Positions 16,742-25,192 are shown, numbered from the stretch's first letter. The stretch is 42,951 nt of DNA from CAZYSK01 sp964649415 (GCA_964649415.1 CAZYSK010000050.1:1-42951); one strand, 5' to 3'. Made by a program: numbers and translations. The notes: generated from the letters alone by a model not told the origin.

Positions 16742-18049
16742 ATGCCTGCAATCATCGTGGTGGGGGCTCAGTGGGGGGATGAGGGCAAGGGACGTGTGGT
16801 GGACTGGCTGGCGCGCGATGTCCGCCTCGTCGCCCGCTTCAACGGTGGCGACAACGCGGGTCATACGGTAGTCGCCCGGGGCCACACGCTCAAACTGCAC
16901 CTGGTGCCCTCAGGGGTGCTCAATCCGGCGGCTATGTGCCTCATCGGGGGAGGCGTGGTGGTGAACCCGGAGCGCCTGCTGGCGGAGATGGATGAGTTGG
17001 CACCGCTGGGTGTGGACGTGGGACCGTCGCGTCTCAAGCTCAGCGCGGCTGCCCACGTCATCCTCCCCACTCACCGCGCTCTCGACGGGGCGCGGGAGGC
17101 CGTCCGCGGCCGAGGGGCGATTGGCACGACTCAGCGGGGAATCGGCCCGACTTACGCCGACAAAGCCGCTCGCGTTGGCCTGCGCGCGGGCGACATGGCC
17201 AATCCCGAGCAGTTTGCCGAGCGCGTGGCGGACGTTGTTCAGACGCACAAGCGCCATCTGCAGGAGCTGTACGCGCAACCGCTCTCGGCGGATGACGCGG
17301 ACACTGTGGACTTCGATCGTGCGGCGGTCGCGGCTGGGTACTGTGCGTATGCCCGGCGACTTGCACCGCACCTGGTAGACGGCTCGGCCCTGGTCAATGA
17401 CATGCTGGCGGCCGGGAAGGACGTACTCTGTGAAGGTGCTCAAGGACTGTTGCTGGACCTGGATCATGGCACCTATCCCTACGTCACCAGTTCCTCGACG
17501 ATTGCTGGCGGCGCGCTGACTGGGCTGGGCTTCGGGCCGCGCCACGTCTCGCGCGTCGTCGGTGTCGCCAAGGCCTACACCACACGGGTGGGCGAGGGGC
17601 CATTCCCGACCGAACTGCTGGACCGGGTCGGCGATCACGTCCGCGAGGTCGGCTGTGAGTACGGGACGACGACGGGACGGCCGCGCCGCTGCGGCTGGCT
17701 CGATCTGGTCATCCTGCGCTACGCGGCGCGGGTCAATGGCCTGGACGGGGTGGCGCTGACCAAACTGGATGTGTTGAGCGGCCTGGATCGGCTGAAGATA
17801 GCGGTGGCCTACGAGCGAGGCGGGGAACGCACCGAGAGCTTTCCGGCTGAGTTTGGCGTGGACGCGCTGGCCGAGTGGCGGCCGGTCTACGAGGAGATGC
17901 CCGGCTGGACGGAAGACATCACCGGGGTGCGCAGGCGCGAGGATCTGCCTCTCGCTGCCCGTGAGTACGTGGCGCGAGTCGAAGGGTTGTTGGGCGTGCC
18001 GGTGACGTTCATCGGCGTGGGGCCTGAGCGGGAGCAGGTGATTCTGTAA
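16742..18049 (+). CDS. purA: Adenylosuccinate synthetase
   Basis: 435-residue enzyme that joins IMP and aspartate using GTP, the first step from IMP to AMP in the cytoplasm. The GTP-binding loop 'GDEGKGR' at residues 12-18 with catalytic Asp13, and 'GDNAGHT' with His41, fall at the usual family positions. Further family blocks are 'GTTQRGIGPTYADKAAR', 'EGAQGLLLDLDHGTYPYVTSS', and 'TTTGRPRRCGWLD'. GAGAGGAGG precedes the ATG. The gene ends tail-to-tail with the minus-strand glycosyltransferase, overlapping by 41 bases. It has its own promoter and leader. Confidence 0.97.
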   Translation: MPAIIVVGAQWGDEGKGRVVDWLARDVRLVARFNGGDNAGHTVVARGHTLKLHLVPSGVLNPAAMCLIGGGVVVNPERLLAEMDELAPLGVDVGPSRLKLSAAAHVILPTHRALDGAREAVRGRGAIGTTQRGIGPTYADKAARVGLRAGDMANPEQFAERVADVVQTHKRHLQELYAQPLSADDADTVDFDRAAVAAGYCAYARRLAPHLVDGSALVNDMLAAGKDVLCEGAQGLLLDLDHGTYPYVTSSSTIAGGALTGLGFGPRHVSRVVGVAKAYTTRVGEGPFPTELLDRVGDHVREVGCEYGTTTGRPRRCGWLDLVILRYAARVNGLDGVALTKLDVLSGLDRLKIAVAYERGGERTESFPAEFGVDALAEWRPVYEEMPGWTEDITGVRRREDLPLAAREYVARVEGLLGVPVTFIGVGPEREQVIL

Positions 18050-19193
18050 CGGAGGGGTCGCTGGCCGCGGCCCACACAATCTCCGCCACCCGCCGGGCGG
18101 CATCGGGGCGGGCAAGTGTCTGCGCGCGTGCGGCCATTTGAGCCAGCCGATTGTTGCCGGGGGACATGAGTTCACGCACCGTCTTCGCCACCCGGCCGGG
18201 CGTTGGCGCCCATACGCCAGCGCCGGCTCGCACGACGTAGTCCACGTTGGGCTGTTCCTGGCCCGGGAGCGCGCCGCTCAACACGATGGGCAACCCCATG
18301 ATCAGCGCCTCGCTGATGGTGCTGGGTCCGGCCTTGGTCACCAGCAGGTCTGCCGCCCGCATCCACTCGTGCATGTTGTGGACGAATCCCTCGACGCGCA
18401 CCGGCAGCGGCCATTCGACGGCACTGAGTCGCTCTTGCAGCCGTCCGTTCCGCCCGGCGACGACTACCAACTGGGCCTGGACGCCGCTGTTGGCTACTGC
18501 CTTGCACAGACGGCGAAGCGGCCCCATACCCTCCGCCCCGCCCAAGAGGAGCACCAACGGGCGGTCTGTCCCCAATCCGAGCCGTCGCCGCACGGCGAGT
18601 GGGTTCTGTGAGGAGGCCGAGATGAACTGGGAGTTCACCGGCAGCCCGGTCACCAGGATGCGTTCTGCGGGCAGCCCGCAGGCCGTGGCGCACTGCCGGA
18701 CGCCTTCGGTTGGCACCAGGCAACGGCTCACGCCGGGCGCGAACCAAAGGGCGTGGGCGGTGGCCAGATCTGCAACCAGGGTGACTACGGCGGTCCTGCC
18801 CTGGCCGCTCTGCAGCGCCTGGACGAGCACGTGGTTGAAGGTGGGGTGACAGCAGACGATGGCGTCGGCGGGGTGGTTCTGGATGAGTTGGTTGGCGGCT
18901 TCGCGCGCCAGCGACCAACAACTTCTCACCAGCAGCGTGGCCCGGCGCGGCCCATCTGACAGGTGATAGCCCGAAGCCCAGGGCCATCCCCCCAACCGGA
19001 CTATGCCGGGGTAGATCGTGTCCAGGTGGTTGAAGGGCCACGGGGCGTAGTCGGCCAGGGCATCCACAAGCTCGACCTGGGCTTGCTCACCGTAGCGCTC
19101 CTGCAGGGCCTGGGCGACGGCGCGCGCCGCGCTGCGGTGCCCTCCGCCTGTGTCGGCGAACAAGAGGAGTAGCCGCCTAGCGCGCTGCCGCAT
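18009..19193 (-). CDS. MGDG-synthase/MurG-like glycosyltransferase
   Basis: 394-residue GT28-like protein. The N-terminal domain opens with 'LLLFADTGGGHRSAARAVAQAL', which matches the start of monogalactosyldiacylglycerol synthase and processive diacylglycerol glucosyltransferases; the C-terminal domain has 'LLLGGAEGMGP' and the UDP-sugar site segment 'ADLLVTKAGPSTISEALIMGLP'. Such enzymes transfer a hexose from UDP-sugar to diacylglycerol on the inner leaflet. The exact sugar and acceptor cannot be read from sequence. It is the last gene of a minus-strand run gmk, DUF951, glycosyltransferase, and overlaps the DUF951 gene by 17 bases. Confidence 0.82.
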   Translation of the reverse strand: MRQRARRLLLLFADTGGGHRSAARAVAQALQERYGEQAQVELVDALADYAPWPFNHLDTIYPGIVRLGGWPWASGYHLSDGPRRATLLVRSCWSLAREAANQLIQNHPADAIVCCHPTFNHVLVQALQSGQGRTAVVTLVADLATAHALWFAPGVSRCLVPTEGVRQCATACGLPAERILVTGLPVNSQFISASSQNPLAVRRRLGLGTDRPLVLLLGGAEGMGPLRRLCKAVANSGVQAQLVVVAGRNGRLQERLSAVEWPLPVRVEGFVHNMHEWMRAADLLVTKAGPSTISEALIMGLPIVLSGALPGQEQPNVDYVVRAGAGVWAPTPGRVAKTVRELMSPGNNRLAQMAARAQTLARPDAARRVAEIVWAAASDPSVTESPAPAQAPRR

Positions 19194-19395
19194 TCTCGTC
19201 TGCGCCCAGTATGTCTCTAACTCGCTTCTCGAACTTGCTGCGCGGCAGCATCACGCGCCGACCACAGGTCAGGCAGCGCAAGCCGATGTCGGCACCTATG
19301 CGAGTGACCTCCCACTCGTATCCTCCGCATGGGTGCGCCTTGCGCAATCGCACCTGATCGCCGACGTGTACTTCCAGTGGTGTGCGCTTGCTCAT
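19177..19395 (-). CDS. DUF951 family small protein
   Basis: 72 residues with the complete DUF951 pattern: 'GDQVRLRKAHPCGGYEWEV', 'GADIGLRCLTCGRRVMLPR' and 'SKFEKRV'. Three conserved Cys (HPCG and CLTCG) suggest metal binding. DUF951 proteins are widespread in Firmicutes and Chloroflexota and have no settled function. The start overlaps the gmk stop (ATGA) and the end overlaps the next gene, so all three are probably co-translated. Confidence 0.9.
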   Translation of the reverse strand: MSKRTPLEVHVGDQVRLRKAHPCGGYEWEVTRIGADIGLRCLTCGRRVMLPRSKFEKRVRDILGADENAAAR

Positions 19396-20012
19396 AACCG
19401 GACCACCCTCGGTTTGGCACGACAGTGCTCGGCCGTGATGATGGCGATCACACGATCCACTGCCTGATCGAGCTCGCCATCCCGGTTGACCACGACGTAG
19501 TCGAACTCGGACTGTCTCCGCATCTCCTCTTTCGCGGTGGCGATACGCCGCCTGAGTTGCCCGGGCGAATCGCCTCCACGGGCACGCAGCCGTTGCTCCA
19601 ACTCCTCCTCCGAGGAAGCGGTGAGGAAGATCAGCACGGCCTCCGGCGCCAGGCGGCGCACGGTGGCCGCGCCCTGCACATCCACTCGCATGATCACGTC
19701 CTTGCCCGATTGCAGGGCCTCCCGTACCTGTTGCCTGGGGATGCCCTTGTGCTGCCCGTATACGATGGCATGTTCGAGCAGCCCCCCGTCCTGCTCCAGG
19801 CGTTGGAATTCCTCGGTAGTGAGGAAGAAGTAGTCTGTCCCGTGGACCTCACCTGGACGTGGTGGGCGATCGGTGGCGGTGACGACGAAATGCAGATCGC
19901 ATCCCCGCTCCTTCATGTGCTGGATCAGGCTGTCCTTCCCTACCCCCGCCGGACCCGAGACGACGACCAACAGGGGGTGATGCTCGAAACTGTACGAGTT
20001 GCTTTTCTCCAC
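19392..20012 (-). CDS. gmk: Guanylate kinase
   Basis: Cytoplasmic enzyme converting GMP to GDP with ATP. P-loop 'SGPAGVGKDSL' near the N-terminus, then GMP-binding region 'TDRPPRPGEVHGTDYFF' and 'YGQHKGIPRQQV', and the lid segment 'RARGGDSPGQLRRRIA'. In the GMP-site segment the usual YG-x-YGTP is YGQHKGIP, a mild departure. I prefer the GTG at 20012, which has GGGAG five bases upstream, to the GTG at 20024; this gives 206 residues, normal for the family. It is first in the minus-strand run that contains DUF951. Its upstream region is the octamer repeat tract. Confidence 0.95.
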   Translation of the reverse strand: MEKSNSYSFEHHPLLVVVSGPAGVGKDSLIQHMKERGCDLHFVVTATDRPPRPGEVHGTDYFFLTTEEFQRLEQDGGLLEHAIVYGQHKGIPRQQVREALQSGKDVIMRVDVQGAATVRRLAPEAVLIFLTASSEEELEQRLRARGGDSPGQLRRRIATAKEEMRRQSEFDYVVVNRDGELDQAVDRVIAIITAEHCRAKPRVVRL

Positions 20013-20036
20013 GGATGCTCCCACTTGCGATGTGCT

Positions 20037-20262
20037 GGTAAGTTGGTATACTGGTGAGGTGGTAAGTTGGTAGGTTGGTTGATTGGTAGATTGGTAGATT
20101 GGTAGATTGGTAAACTGGTTAGCTGGTAGATTGGTGAATTGGTAGATTGGTAAACTGGTTAGCTGGTAGATTGGTGGTCTGGCAGTTTTGGCGGTATGCC
20201 TATGAACCGGATATTGGTCTACGGACTACCAATGTACCAACTTACCGATGTACCAACCTACC
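20037..20262. repeat. TTGGTAGA-type octamer repeats with facing complementary arm
   Basis: 20037-20176 is made of imperfect TTGGTAGA/TTGGTAAA-type units, including a 36-base segment that occurs at 20101-20136 and again at 20141-20176. The opposite strand form follows at 20226-20262 (TACCAACTTACC 20235-20246 and TACCAACCTACC 20251-20262), which is complementary to GGTAAGTTGGTA at 20037-20048 and 20061-20072 and to GGTAGGTTGG at 20069-20078. The tract fills the divergent intergenic region between gmk and the FmdB-like gene. Confidence 0.85.
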
Positions 20263-20286
20263 GATCTATGACTACCGGAGGGTAGC

Positions 20287-20685
20287 GTGCCGATTTACGA
20301 ATATCGTTGTCAAGATTGCAGGCGACGTGTATCGGTCTTCTGGCGTAGCTATTCGGAAGCCGAGGCGGGCACGCCGGTCTGCCCGCGCTGTGGCGGGACT
20401 AACCTCACCCGCATGATCTCCCGTGTTCGGGTGATCCGCTCTGAGGCGAGCCGCTTGGAGGAGATGTCCGACTTTGGTGACGTCCCCGATCTTGACGAGA
20501 ACGATCCCAAGAGCCTGGGCCGCTGGATGCGCACGATGAGCCAAGAGATGGGTGAGGACATGGGGCCTGAGTTCGACGAAGTGGTGGGACGCCTGGAGGC
20601 TGGTGAGAACCCCGAGGACATCGAGGAATCGATGCCGGACTTGATGGGCGATGGTAATGGCGGCCTGGATGTAGCGGGCATGTAG
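20287..20685 (+). CDS. FmdB-family zinc-ribbon protein
   Basis: 132 residues starting at a GTG. The N-terminus is the FmdB/CxxC_CxxC_SSSS regulatory zinc ribbon: 'MPIYEYRCQDCRRRVSVFW' then 'TPVCPRCGGTNLTRMIS', with two CxxC pairs to bind zinc. The remaining 80 residues are acidic and Met-rich with no recognised domain. FmdB proteins have been linked to transcription control, but function is not settled. It is transcribed away from gmk across the octamer repeat region and stands alone. Confidence 0.85.
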   Translation: MPIYEYRCQDCRRRVSVFWRSYSEAEAGTPVCPRCGGTNLTRMISRVRVIRSEASRLEEMSDFGDVPDLDENDPKSLGRWMRTMSQEMGEDMGPEFDEVVGRLEAGENPEDIEESMPDLMGDGNGGLDVAGM

Positions 20686-20692
20686 GGTCCTA

Positions 20693-20853
20693 CAGATGCG
20701 GGCAGGGATGCTGCGGATTGTTCCAATCCGGGCGGTCCGGCAGATGCGGGCAGGGATGCTGCGGATTGTTCCAATCCGGGCGGTCCGGGATGGTGCAGAT
20801 TGTTCGAATCCGAGCGGTCCCGCAGATGCGGGCAAGGATGCCCGCGGTCCGAC
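20693..20853. repeat. REP-like hairpin repeat array between FmdB gene and tmk
   Basis: Two 48-base units begin at 20693 and 20741 (CAGATGCGGGCAGGGATGCT..., with an inner CGGATT-gttcc-AATCCG palindrome), then a partial third unit (about 20788-20822) and a final unit at 20823-20853 containing GCGGGCA-agga-TGCCCGC followed by GGTCC. The last unit matches the array at 7155-7253 except for paired stem changes. It lies at the 3' ends of two convergent genes, a common REP position. Confidence 0.75.
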
Positions 20854-20857
20854 ATCG

Positions 20858-21481
20858 CTAGTGTATCGCATCGAGTCTAGCCTGCACCAGTGCTCTTATT
20901 TCAGCCTGCACTTCGTCTTCTGAGCGGGCGGCATCGATCACCATCCAGCGGTGTGGCCCCTGCCGGGCCAGTTCCAGGTAGCCGGCCCGCACCCGCTGAT
21001 GGAACTCCAGCGCCTCGGCGTCAAGACGGTTCCACTCCTCCCCTCCCTGCCGCCGCCGCTCCAAACCCTCGTGCGGCGCGATGTCAAGATACAGCGTCAG
21101 GTCGGGCGTGAGACCACCGGTGGCGAAGGTGGTGATCGTTCGCAGTGTCTCCAGGTCTAGCCTGCGTCCGTATCCCTGGTAGGCCAGGGTACTGCCGGCG
21201 TAGCGGTCGCTGATGACGACCTTGCCGGCCGCCAGGGCCGGGCGAATGCGTTGGGCGACGTGCTGGGCGCGCGACGCGGAGTAGAGCAAGATCTCGGTCC
21301 TGGCGTCCATGGCGGTGTTGCGCGGGTCGTGGAGCACCTGGCGGATTTGGTCACCGATGTCTGTGCCGCCCGGCTCCCGGGTGAGTACGACGTCACGTCC
21401 CTCGTTCTGCAGCCATCGTGCCAACAGGCGGGCCTGAGTGGTCTTGCCGCTGCCGTCTGGACCCTCAAAGGTGATGAACAC
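20858..21481 (-). CDS. tmk: Thymidylate kinase
   Basis: 207 residues, start GTG with GGAGGAG upstream. It phosphorylates dTMP to dTDP in the cytoplasm. Motifs: P-loop 'FEGPDGSGKTTQ', 'LTREPGGTDIGDQIRQ', and the catalytic 'ISDRYAGSTLAYQGYGR' with the DR(Y/H) motif; the lid region 'ERRRQGGEEWNRLD' follows. Because basic residues sit in the lid rather than Arg in the P-loop, it is of the type found in E. coli-like enzymes. It begins 6 bases after the R3H ATPase stop and is probably cotranscribed with it. Confidence 0.95.
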   Translation of the reverse strand: MFITFEGPDGSGKTTQARLLARWLQNEGRDVVLTREPGGTDIGDQIRQVLHDPRNTAMDARTEILLYSASRAQHVAQRIRPALAAGKVVISDRYAGSTLAYQGYGRRLDLETLRTITTFATGGLTPDLTLYLDIAPHEGLERRRQGGEEWNRLDAEALEFHQRVRAGYLELARQGPHRWMVIDAARSEDEVQAEIRALVQARLDAIH

Positions 21482-21487
21482 GGGCGT

Positions 21488-23053
21488 TCACTCCTCCCGG
21501 CAGATGCGCACCCGTCGGTTGGCCCCCTTCTCCACGGAGTAGGAATTCAAATCCGCGGCGCGGGCCATCTCGTGCTGACGGCGACGGATGTAGGCGTTCT
21601 GGGGGGATAATTCCACCTCCGGCACGCCTGTCTGTACTTGTCTGATTGCCTCTTCTGCCTCAAGGAGTGCCTGGCGCAGCGGGTCGGGTGGTCTGCTCTC
21701 CAGGTCGAATATGTCGCTGAGGCAGGCCTCCATCTGGGAGACGGTGTTGGCGCGCAGGACGTAGATGGGCAGCCCTCGACGCTCCGCGTCCACGACCAGG
21801 CGGGGCCGCTTGCGATAGAAGCTTTTGGTGGTGATCAGTACCCCGGCCTGCCCCAGGTCGGTCACCAGGTGAACCGGCACGTGCATCCGCGTGGCGGCCT
21901 GCTGCATGCGGTTGCGGGCGACGCCATAGGGGAAGACGCGGATCGGTTTTCCCTCGTCCCGTACCACGCGCGCGGGCGCGCGCGGGCGCAGTGACCGCGC
22001 CTCTGCATCCTTGCCAGGTCGCTTGCTCTCCCGATCCTCGATGGAGAGTGGGATGGCTTCCTCGACGTGGATCTCTCCGCTGGGATCTCGATAGCGCAGT
22101 TCCGCCTGCAGCGGCCGTCCACGGAGCAGGGCGTCCACCGACTCCGCTACACTGTGGTGGATCAGAAGGCGCTGCCGGTCCTGGATCTCGATCAACACGT
22201 CGAAGGTGGGAGGCGCGCGCCGCTCCAGGATGGTCTTTTGTGTGCCACGGCGGCGTGCCTCCTCGTCGGAGAGGGTGACGCTCTCGATGCCGCCTACCAG
22301 ATCGGAGAGCGTGGGGTTGAGCAGGAGGTTGTCCAACGAGTTGCCGTGGGCGGTAGCGATCAACTGCACGCCCCGCTCGGCAATCGTGCGCGCGGCCAGG
22401 GCCTCCAGTTCTCGCCCGATCTCGTCGATGATGATGACCTCGGGGTTGTGGTTCTCCACAGCTTCGATCATCACCTCGTGTTGGAGGGAGGGCATCTCCA
22501 CCTGCATGCGGCGGGCGCGGCCGACGGCCGGGTGGGGGATGTCGCCGTCGCCGCCGATTTCGTTGGAGGTGTCCACAACGATGACGCGTTTCTTCTCCGC
22601 CAGGACTCGGGCTGCCTCGCGCAGCATGGTGGTTTTGCCCACTCCGGGCCGTCCCAGCAGGAGAACGCCCTTGCCGCTCTCGATGATGTCTTGGATAATG
22701 GCGATGGTGCCGTAGACGGCGCGTCCCACGCGGCAGGTCAGTCCGACGATGTCGCCCTCGCGGTTGCGAATGGCGGCGATACGGTGGAGTGTCCTGGCCA
22801 TGCCGGCCCGGTTGTCGGCATCGAACTTCCCCAACCGCTCCACCACGTGCTGGATCTCGTCGTGCGTAACCTCTGTGTCTCTTAGCACGACTTCCTGGTC
22901 GGTGAAACGGGCTGTGGGCACCCGGCCCAGGTCCAGGATCGTCTCCAGCAATTCGTCACGCCGCCCAATGTCCTGTACGGCGTCGCGGATATCGTCCGGC
23001 AGGACGGACAGCATCGCGTCCAGGTCGTCGGTGATATGGTTGTAGTAGCTCAT
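21488..23053 (-). CDS. SpoIIIAA-like AAA ATPase with C-terminal R3H domain
   Basis: 521 residues. An AAA ATPase of the stage III sporulation protein AA / PilT-like group: Walker A 'LLGRPGVGKTT' (about residues 133-142), 'VDTSNEIGGDGDIPHPAVGRARR' in between, Walker B 'EVIIIDEIGRELEALAARTI', then 'GVQLIATAHGNSLDNLL'. The C-terminus 'NAYIRRRQHEMARAADLNSYSVEKG' is an R3H single-strand nucleic acid binding domain. Proteins of this architecture are common in cyanobacteria and Chloroflexota and are thought to act on nucleic acids, but their role is unsettled. It is followed directly by tmk. Confidence 0.85.
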   Translation of the reverse strand: MSYYNHITDDLDAMLSVLPDDIRDAVQDIGRRDELLETILDLGRVPTARFTDQEVVLRDTEVTHDEIQHVVERLGKFDADNRAGMARTLHRIAAIRNREGDIVGLTCRVGRAVYGTIAIIQDIIESGKGVLLLGRPGVGKTTMLREAARVLAEKKRVIVVDTSNEIGGDGDIPHPAVGRARRMQVEMPSLQHEVMIEAVENHNPEVIIIDEIGRELEALAARTIAERGVQLIATAHGNSLDNLLLNPTLSDLVGGIESVTLSDEEARRRGTQKTILERRAPPTFDVLIEIQDRQRLLIHHSVAESVDALLRGRPLQAELRYRDPSGEIHVEEAIPLSIEDRESKRPGKDAEARSLRPRAPARVVRDEGKPIRVFPYGVARNRMQQAATRMHVPVHLVTDLGQAGVLITTKSFYRKRPRLVVDAERRGLPIYVLRANTVSQMEACLSDIFDLESRPPDPLRQALLEAEEAIRQVQTGVPEVELSPQNAYIRRRQHEMARAADLNSYSVEKGANRRVRICREE

Positions 23054-23062
23054 TTAATCATA

Positions 23063-23078
23063 GACCTGTCTTTAGGTC
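23063..23078. other. Short inverted repeat between R3H ATPase and restriction enzyme genes
   Basis: GACCT (23063-23067) and AGGTC (23074-23078) with a 6-base loop, in the 31-base gap between the restriction enzyme stop and the R3H ATPase start. Too short for a confident terminator. Confidence 0.25.
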
Positions 23079-23084
23079 ATATCG

Positions 23085-24050
23085 TCACGCCTTGCCCTCT
23101 TCCGAAAGAGTCCATAAGTCGTGAGTGAGGAAATGCTGAAAGTCGCTTATCTCTTCACGCAATCGCTCGTCGGTGATCATCTTGGGATGTGGATCAACAT
23201 AGTAGACACCATCTAGTCTGTTGAGAGCCACTGTGTAGCCCATGAAGTGGTTGCTCTTGAACGTGGAATTGATGCCAAAAATGCTGTGGCCTCGGCGAGC
23301 GCGCTGAACATCGTGCAAGAAGATGGCGATGACCCGCACCTGTCTACCCAGGAATTGCGTCAAGAGGTATTTGTCGAGGAATATCTTGTCTATCCTATCT
23401 TTGCTCGTGGTTTTGACGGAACCAACAACCTCAGACGGATGTATCAGCTCGGTCTCGGAGGCAACGATCGCTTTATCACGAGAGAAGACCAAGTCTAGGT
23501 CGTACGACATCGCGTAGCCTGGCGAGCCCGGTATCGGCAGCGTCACTCTGCGGGATTCACACTCCAGCCCCACCTCTTGAATGATGAGCTTGATCAAGTT
23601 CTCGAAAAGCTGTCCCACCCGCTTTCGAGATTGATTGGGGTTGTCGAACGAATCTCCGATGCTACCTGCACTCTGTTGGACAGTATATATAACCTTATTG
23701 ATCTCATTGGAATCCAGATAACCACGTTTAGCGTCTTGGTCAACGACAGCTTCTTGAAACCTCTTGAGATCGGCCAGAAACGTGATGAACCGCTCAAAAG
23801 CCATCTTGAAGTCATCAGCCGACTCGAGGAACAGATTGGTATTCAGAGGGCGCGTGATCCTGTGACCATGAGCCTCATCATATTGGTAGAACACGTAATT
23901 GTGACGCTGGGGTGAAATGATGCGGGTCGGCTGGGTCTCCTCCACAAGCGTCAGGAAGCCGTGGCACAATGAGAAGTAGTGCGCCAGTTGACCGAAGGCG
24001 GATCTATCTCTCACACTTGCCTGTAGGTCGGGCAGCGTGATCCCAGTCAT
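23085..24050 (-). CDS. Probable type II restriction endonuclease
   Basis: From the ATG at 24050 (321 residues), which overlaps the methyltransferase stop as ATGA; a GTG-started extension to 24152 would overlap the methylase by 100 bases and is less likely. The N-terminal half is helical; the C-terminal half has 'YDLDLVFSRDKAIVASETEL' followed by 'VGSVKTTSKDRIDKIFLDKYLL', an Asp ... Ser-x-Lys arrangement consistent with a PD-(D/E)xK-type nuclease core. The pairing with a DNA methyltransferase is the main support; the recognition site cannot be deduced. Base composition is visibly lower in GC than the neighbours, suggesting transfer as a unit. Confidence 0.7.
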   Translation of the reverse strand: MTGITLPDLQASVRDRSAFGQLAHYFSLCHGFLTLVEETQPTRIISPQRHNYVFYQYDEAHGHRITRPLNTNLFLESADDFKMAFERFITFLADLKRFQEAVVDQDAKRGYLDSNEINKVIYTVQQSAGSIGDSFDNPNQSRKRVGQLFENLIKLIIQEVGLECESRRVTLPIPGSPGYAMSYDLDLVFSRDKAIVASETELIHPSEVVGSVKTTSKDRIDKIFLDKYLLTQFLGRQVRVIAIFLHDVQRARRGHSIFGINSTFKSNHFMGYTVALNRLDGVYYVDPHPKMITDERLREEISDFQHFLTHDLWTLSEEGKA

Positions 24051-25057
24051 CGGATGGACCGTCTCCGTCGAGCGTTTTCCAGATCGTACTCGATCCACTT
24101 TTCTACGGGCCAGTTTTCCGCCAGCTCGATTCTTCTGGCCGCCCACTGACAATACTCAAGGGACAGGTCGCACCCCATCCACTTACGCCCAAGTTGCTCG
24201 GCCACCACGGCCGTAGTCCCAGACCCTAAGAACGGGTCCACCACCAAATCGCCAGGGCTTGACGAGGATAGGACGATCTTTCTCAAGAGCTCCTCCGGCT
24301 TCTGGGTCGGATGGGGTGTCTTCTCGTGCATGCCATTGCACGTTGTAGGAATCTCGATCACATCTCTGGGTTTCGCTCCCCTGGGATGCGGTCGCCAGAC
24401 ACGTTTCTTTCCCCTGCCGTACTGACTGGTCTCGGCCTGGGGATGTTCAGGATACTTCAGCGTGTGCCTACCGTAGGGAATCCGTATATCATCGAAATTG
24501 AAAGTGAACTTCTCGCTCCTTCTGAAGTGAAGAATGCTCTCGTGGGACCGTCCCCAATCCGATCCCAGATTGGCCTTGTTCTTGTAGTGCCAGATCAGCC
24601 ACCGACACCCTTTGAAAAAGCGCAGCGCCGGGAGTTTGATGTCAGCTAGGATTTCAGAGAACCCGCACACATACAGTGTACCGGTAGGCTTCAAGACACG
24701 GGCGACCTGCTGTATCCACTGCACTGCCCACTCAACATAAGCCTGTTGGGATTCGAAGGTATCCCACTCTGCTTTCTTGATGTTGTACGGTGGGTCAGCA
24801 AAGGCTAGATCAACGGACTCGCTTTCCAAGGACTGAAGCCAGGCGATAGCATCCCCAACCCAGATTCCTCCGTTGGGGTGGCTGTAGAACAGCGTCGGTG
24901 CGTCCGGATTCATTGCCCTCGGCTCAATCTCAGTGAACTTCCCTCTGAGCATCGGTTTTCCGAAGAAGGTGGGTATTTCGGTATTGCGTGCGTATGTTGC
25001 TGATGGCTCTTTGACGCGACCTGTCTGGGTTTGTGTCTCTTGCTTCGGCTCTGTCAT
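24047..25057 (-). CDS. DNA methyltransferase of a type II restriction-modification system (beta class)
   Basis: 336 residues. The catalytic motif IV 'DLAFADPPYNIKKAEWD' (DPPY) comes before the SAM-binding motif I 'VVDPFLGSGTTAVVAEQLGRKWMGCD' near the C-terminus, the order of beta-class amino methyltransferases; DPPY fits N6-adenine but N4-cytosine cannot be excluded. 'HPTQKPEELLRKIVL' before motif I is typical. It would methylate the site cut by the adjacent endonuclease, protecting host DNA. Both genes form a two-gene operon with ATGA overlap, inserted between the R3H ATPase and pdxT, and both are lower in GC than the surroundings. Confidence 0.9.
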   Translation of the reverse strand: MTEPKQETQTQTGRVKEPSATYARNTEIPTFFGKPMLRGKFTEIEPRAMNPDAPTLFYSHPNGGIWVGDAIAWLQSLESESVDLAFADPPYNIKKAEWDTFESQQAYVEWAVQWIQQVARVLKPTGTLYVCGFSEILADIKLPALRFFKGCRWLIWHYKNKANLGSDWGRSHESILHFRRSEKFTFNFDDIRIPYGRHTLKYPEHPQAETSQYGRGKKRVWRPHPRGAKPRDVIEIPTTCNGMHEKTPHPTQKPEELLRKIVLSSSSPGDLVVDPFLGSGTTAVVAEQLGRKWMGCDLSLEYCQWAARRIELAENWPVEKWIEYDLENARRRRSIR

Positions 25058-25192
25058 TCTGGACCTAGCTCACTTCTACCGGTCGGAGCAAAGAGGTATC
25101 ATAACCAGATCCTCTTCGCTCAGCATATGACCAGCGGTTACTCAGTACGTTCGTTGGCGGTCTCGTTGGTCAGCAGGTGTTTGCCGCCGTCC

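Noticed and set aside
16910..18175. 421-codon antisense frame opposite purA
   Set aside because: purA is unmistakable on the + strand; the antisense product has no family features.
20037..20180. Repeat tract as a CRISPR array
   Set aside because: Units are 8 bases, imperfect and contiguous with no unique spacers; no cas genes nearby.
20796..20814. tRNA-like T-arm (GTTCGAATCC) within the repeat array
   Set aside because: It is a variant of the repeated GTTCCAATCC palindrome; no anticodon arm or acceptor stem can be built.
20693..20853. REP array as a CRISPR array
   Set aside because: Two to three tandem palindromic units without spacers of fixed length.
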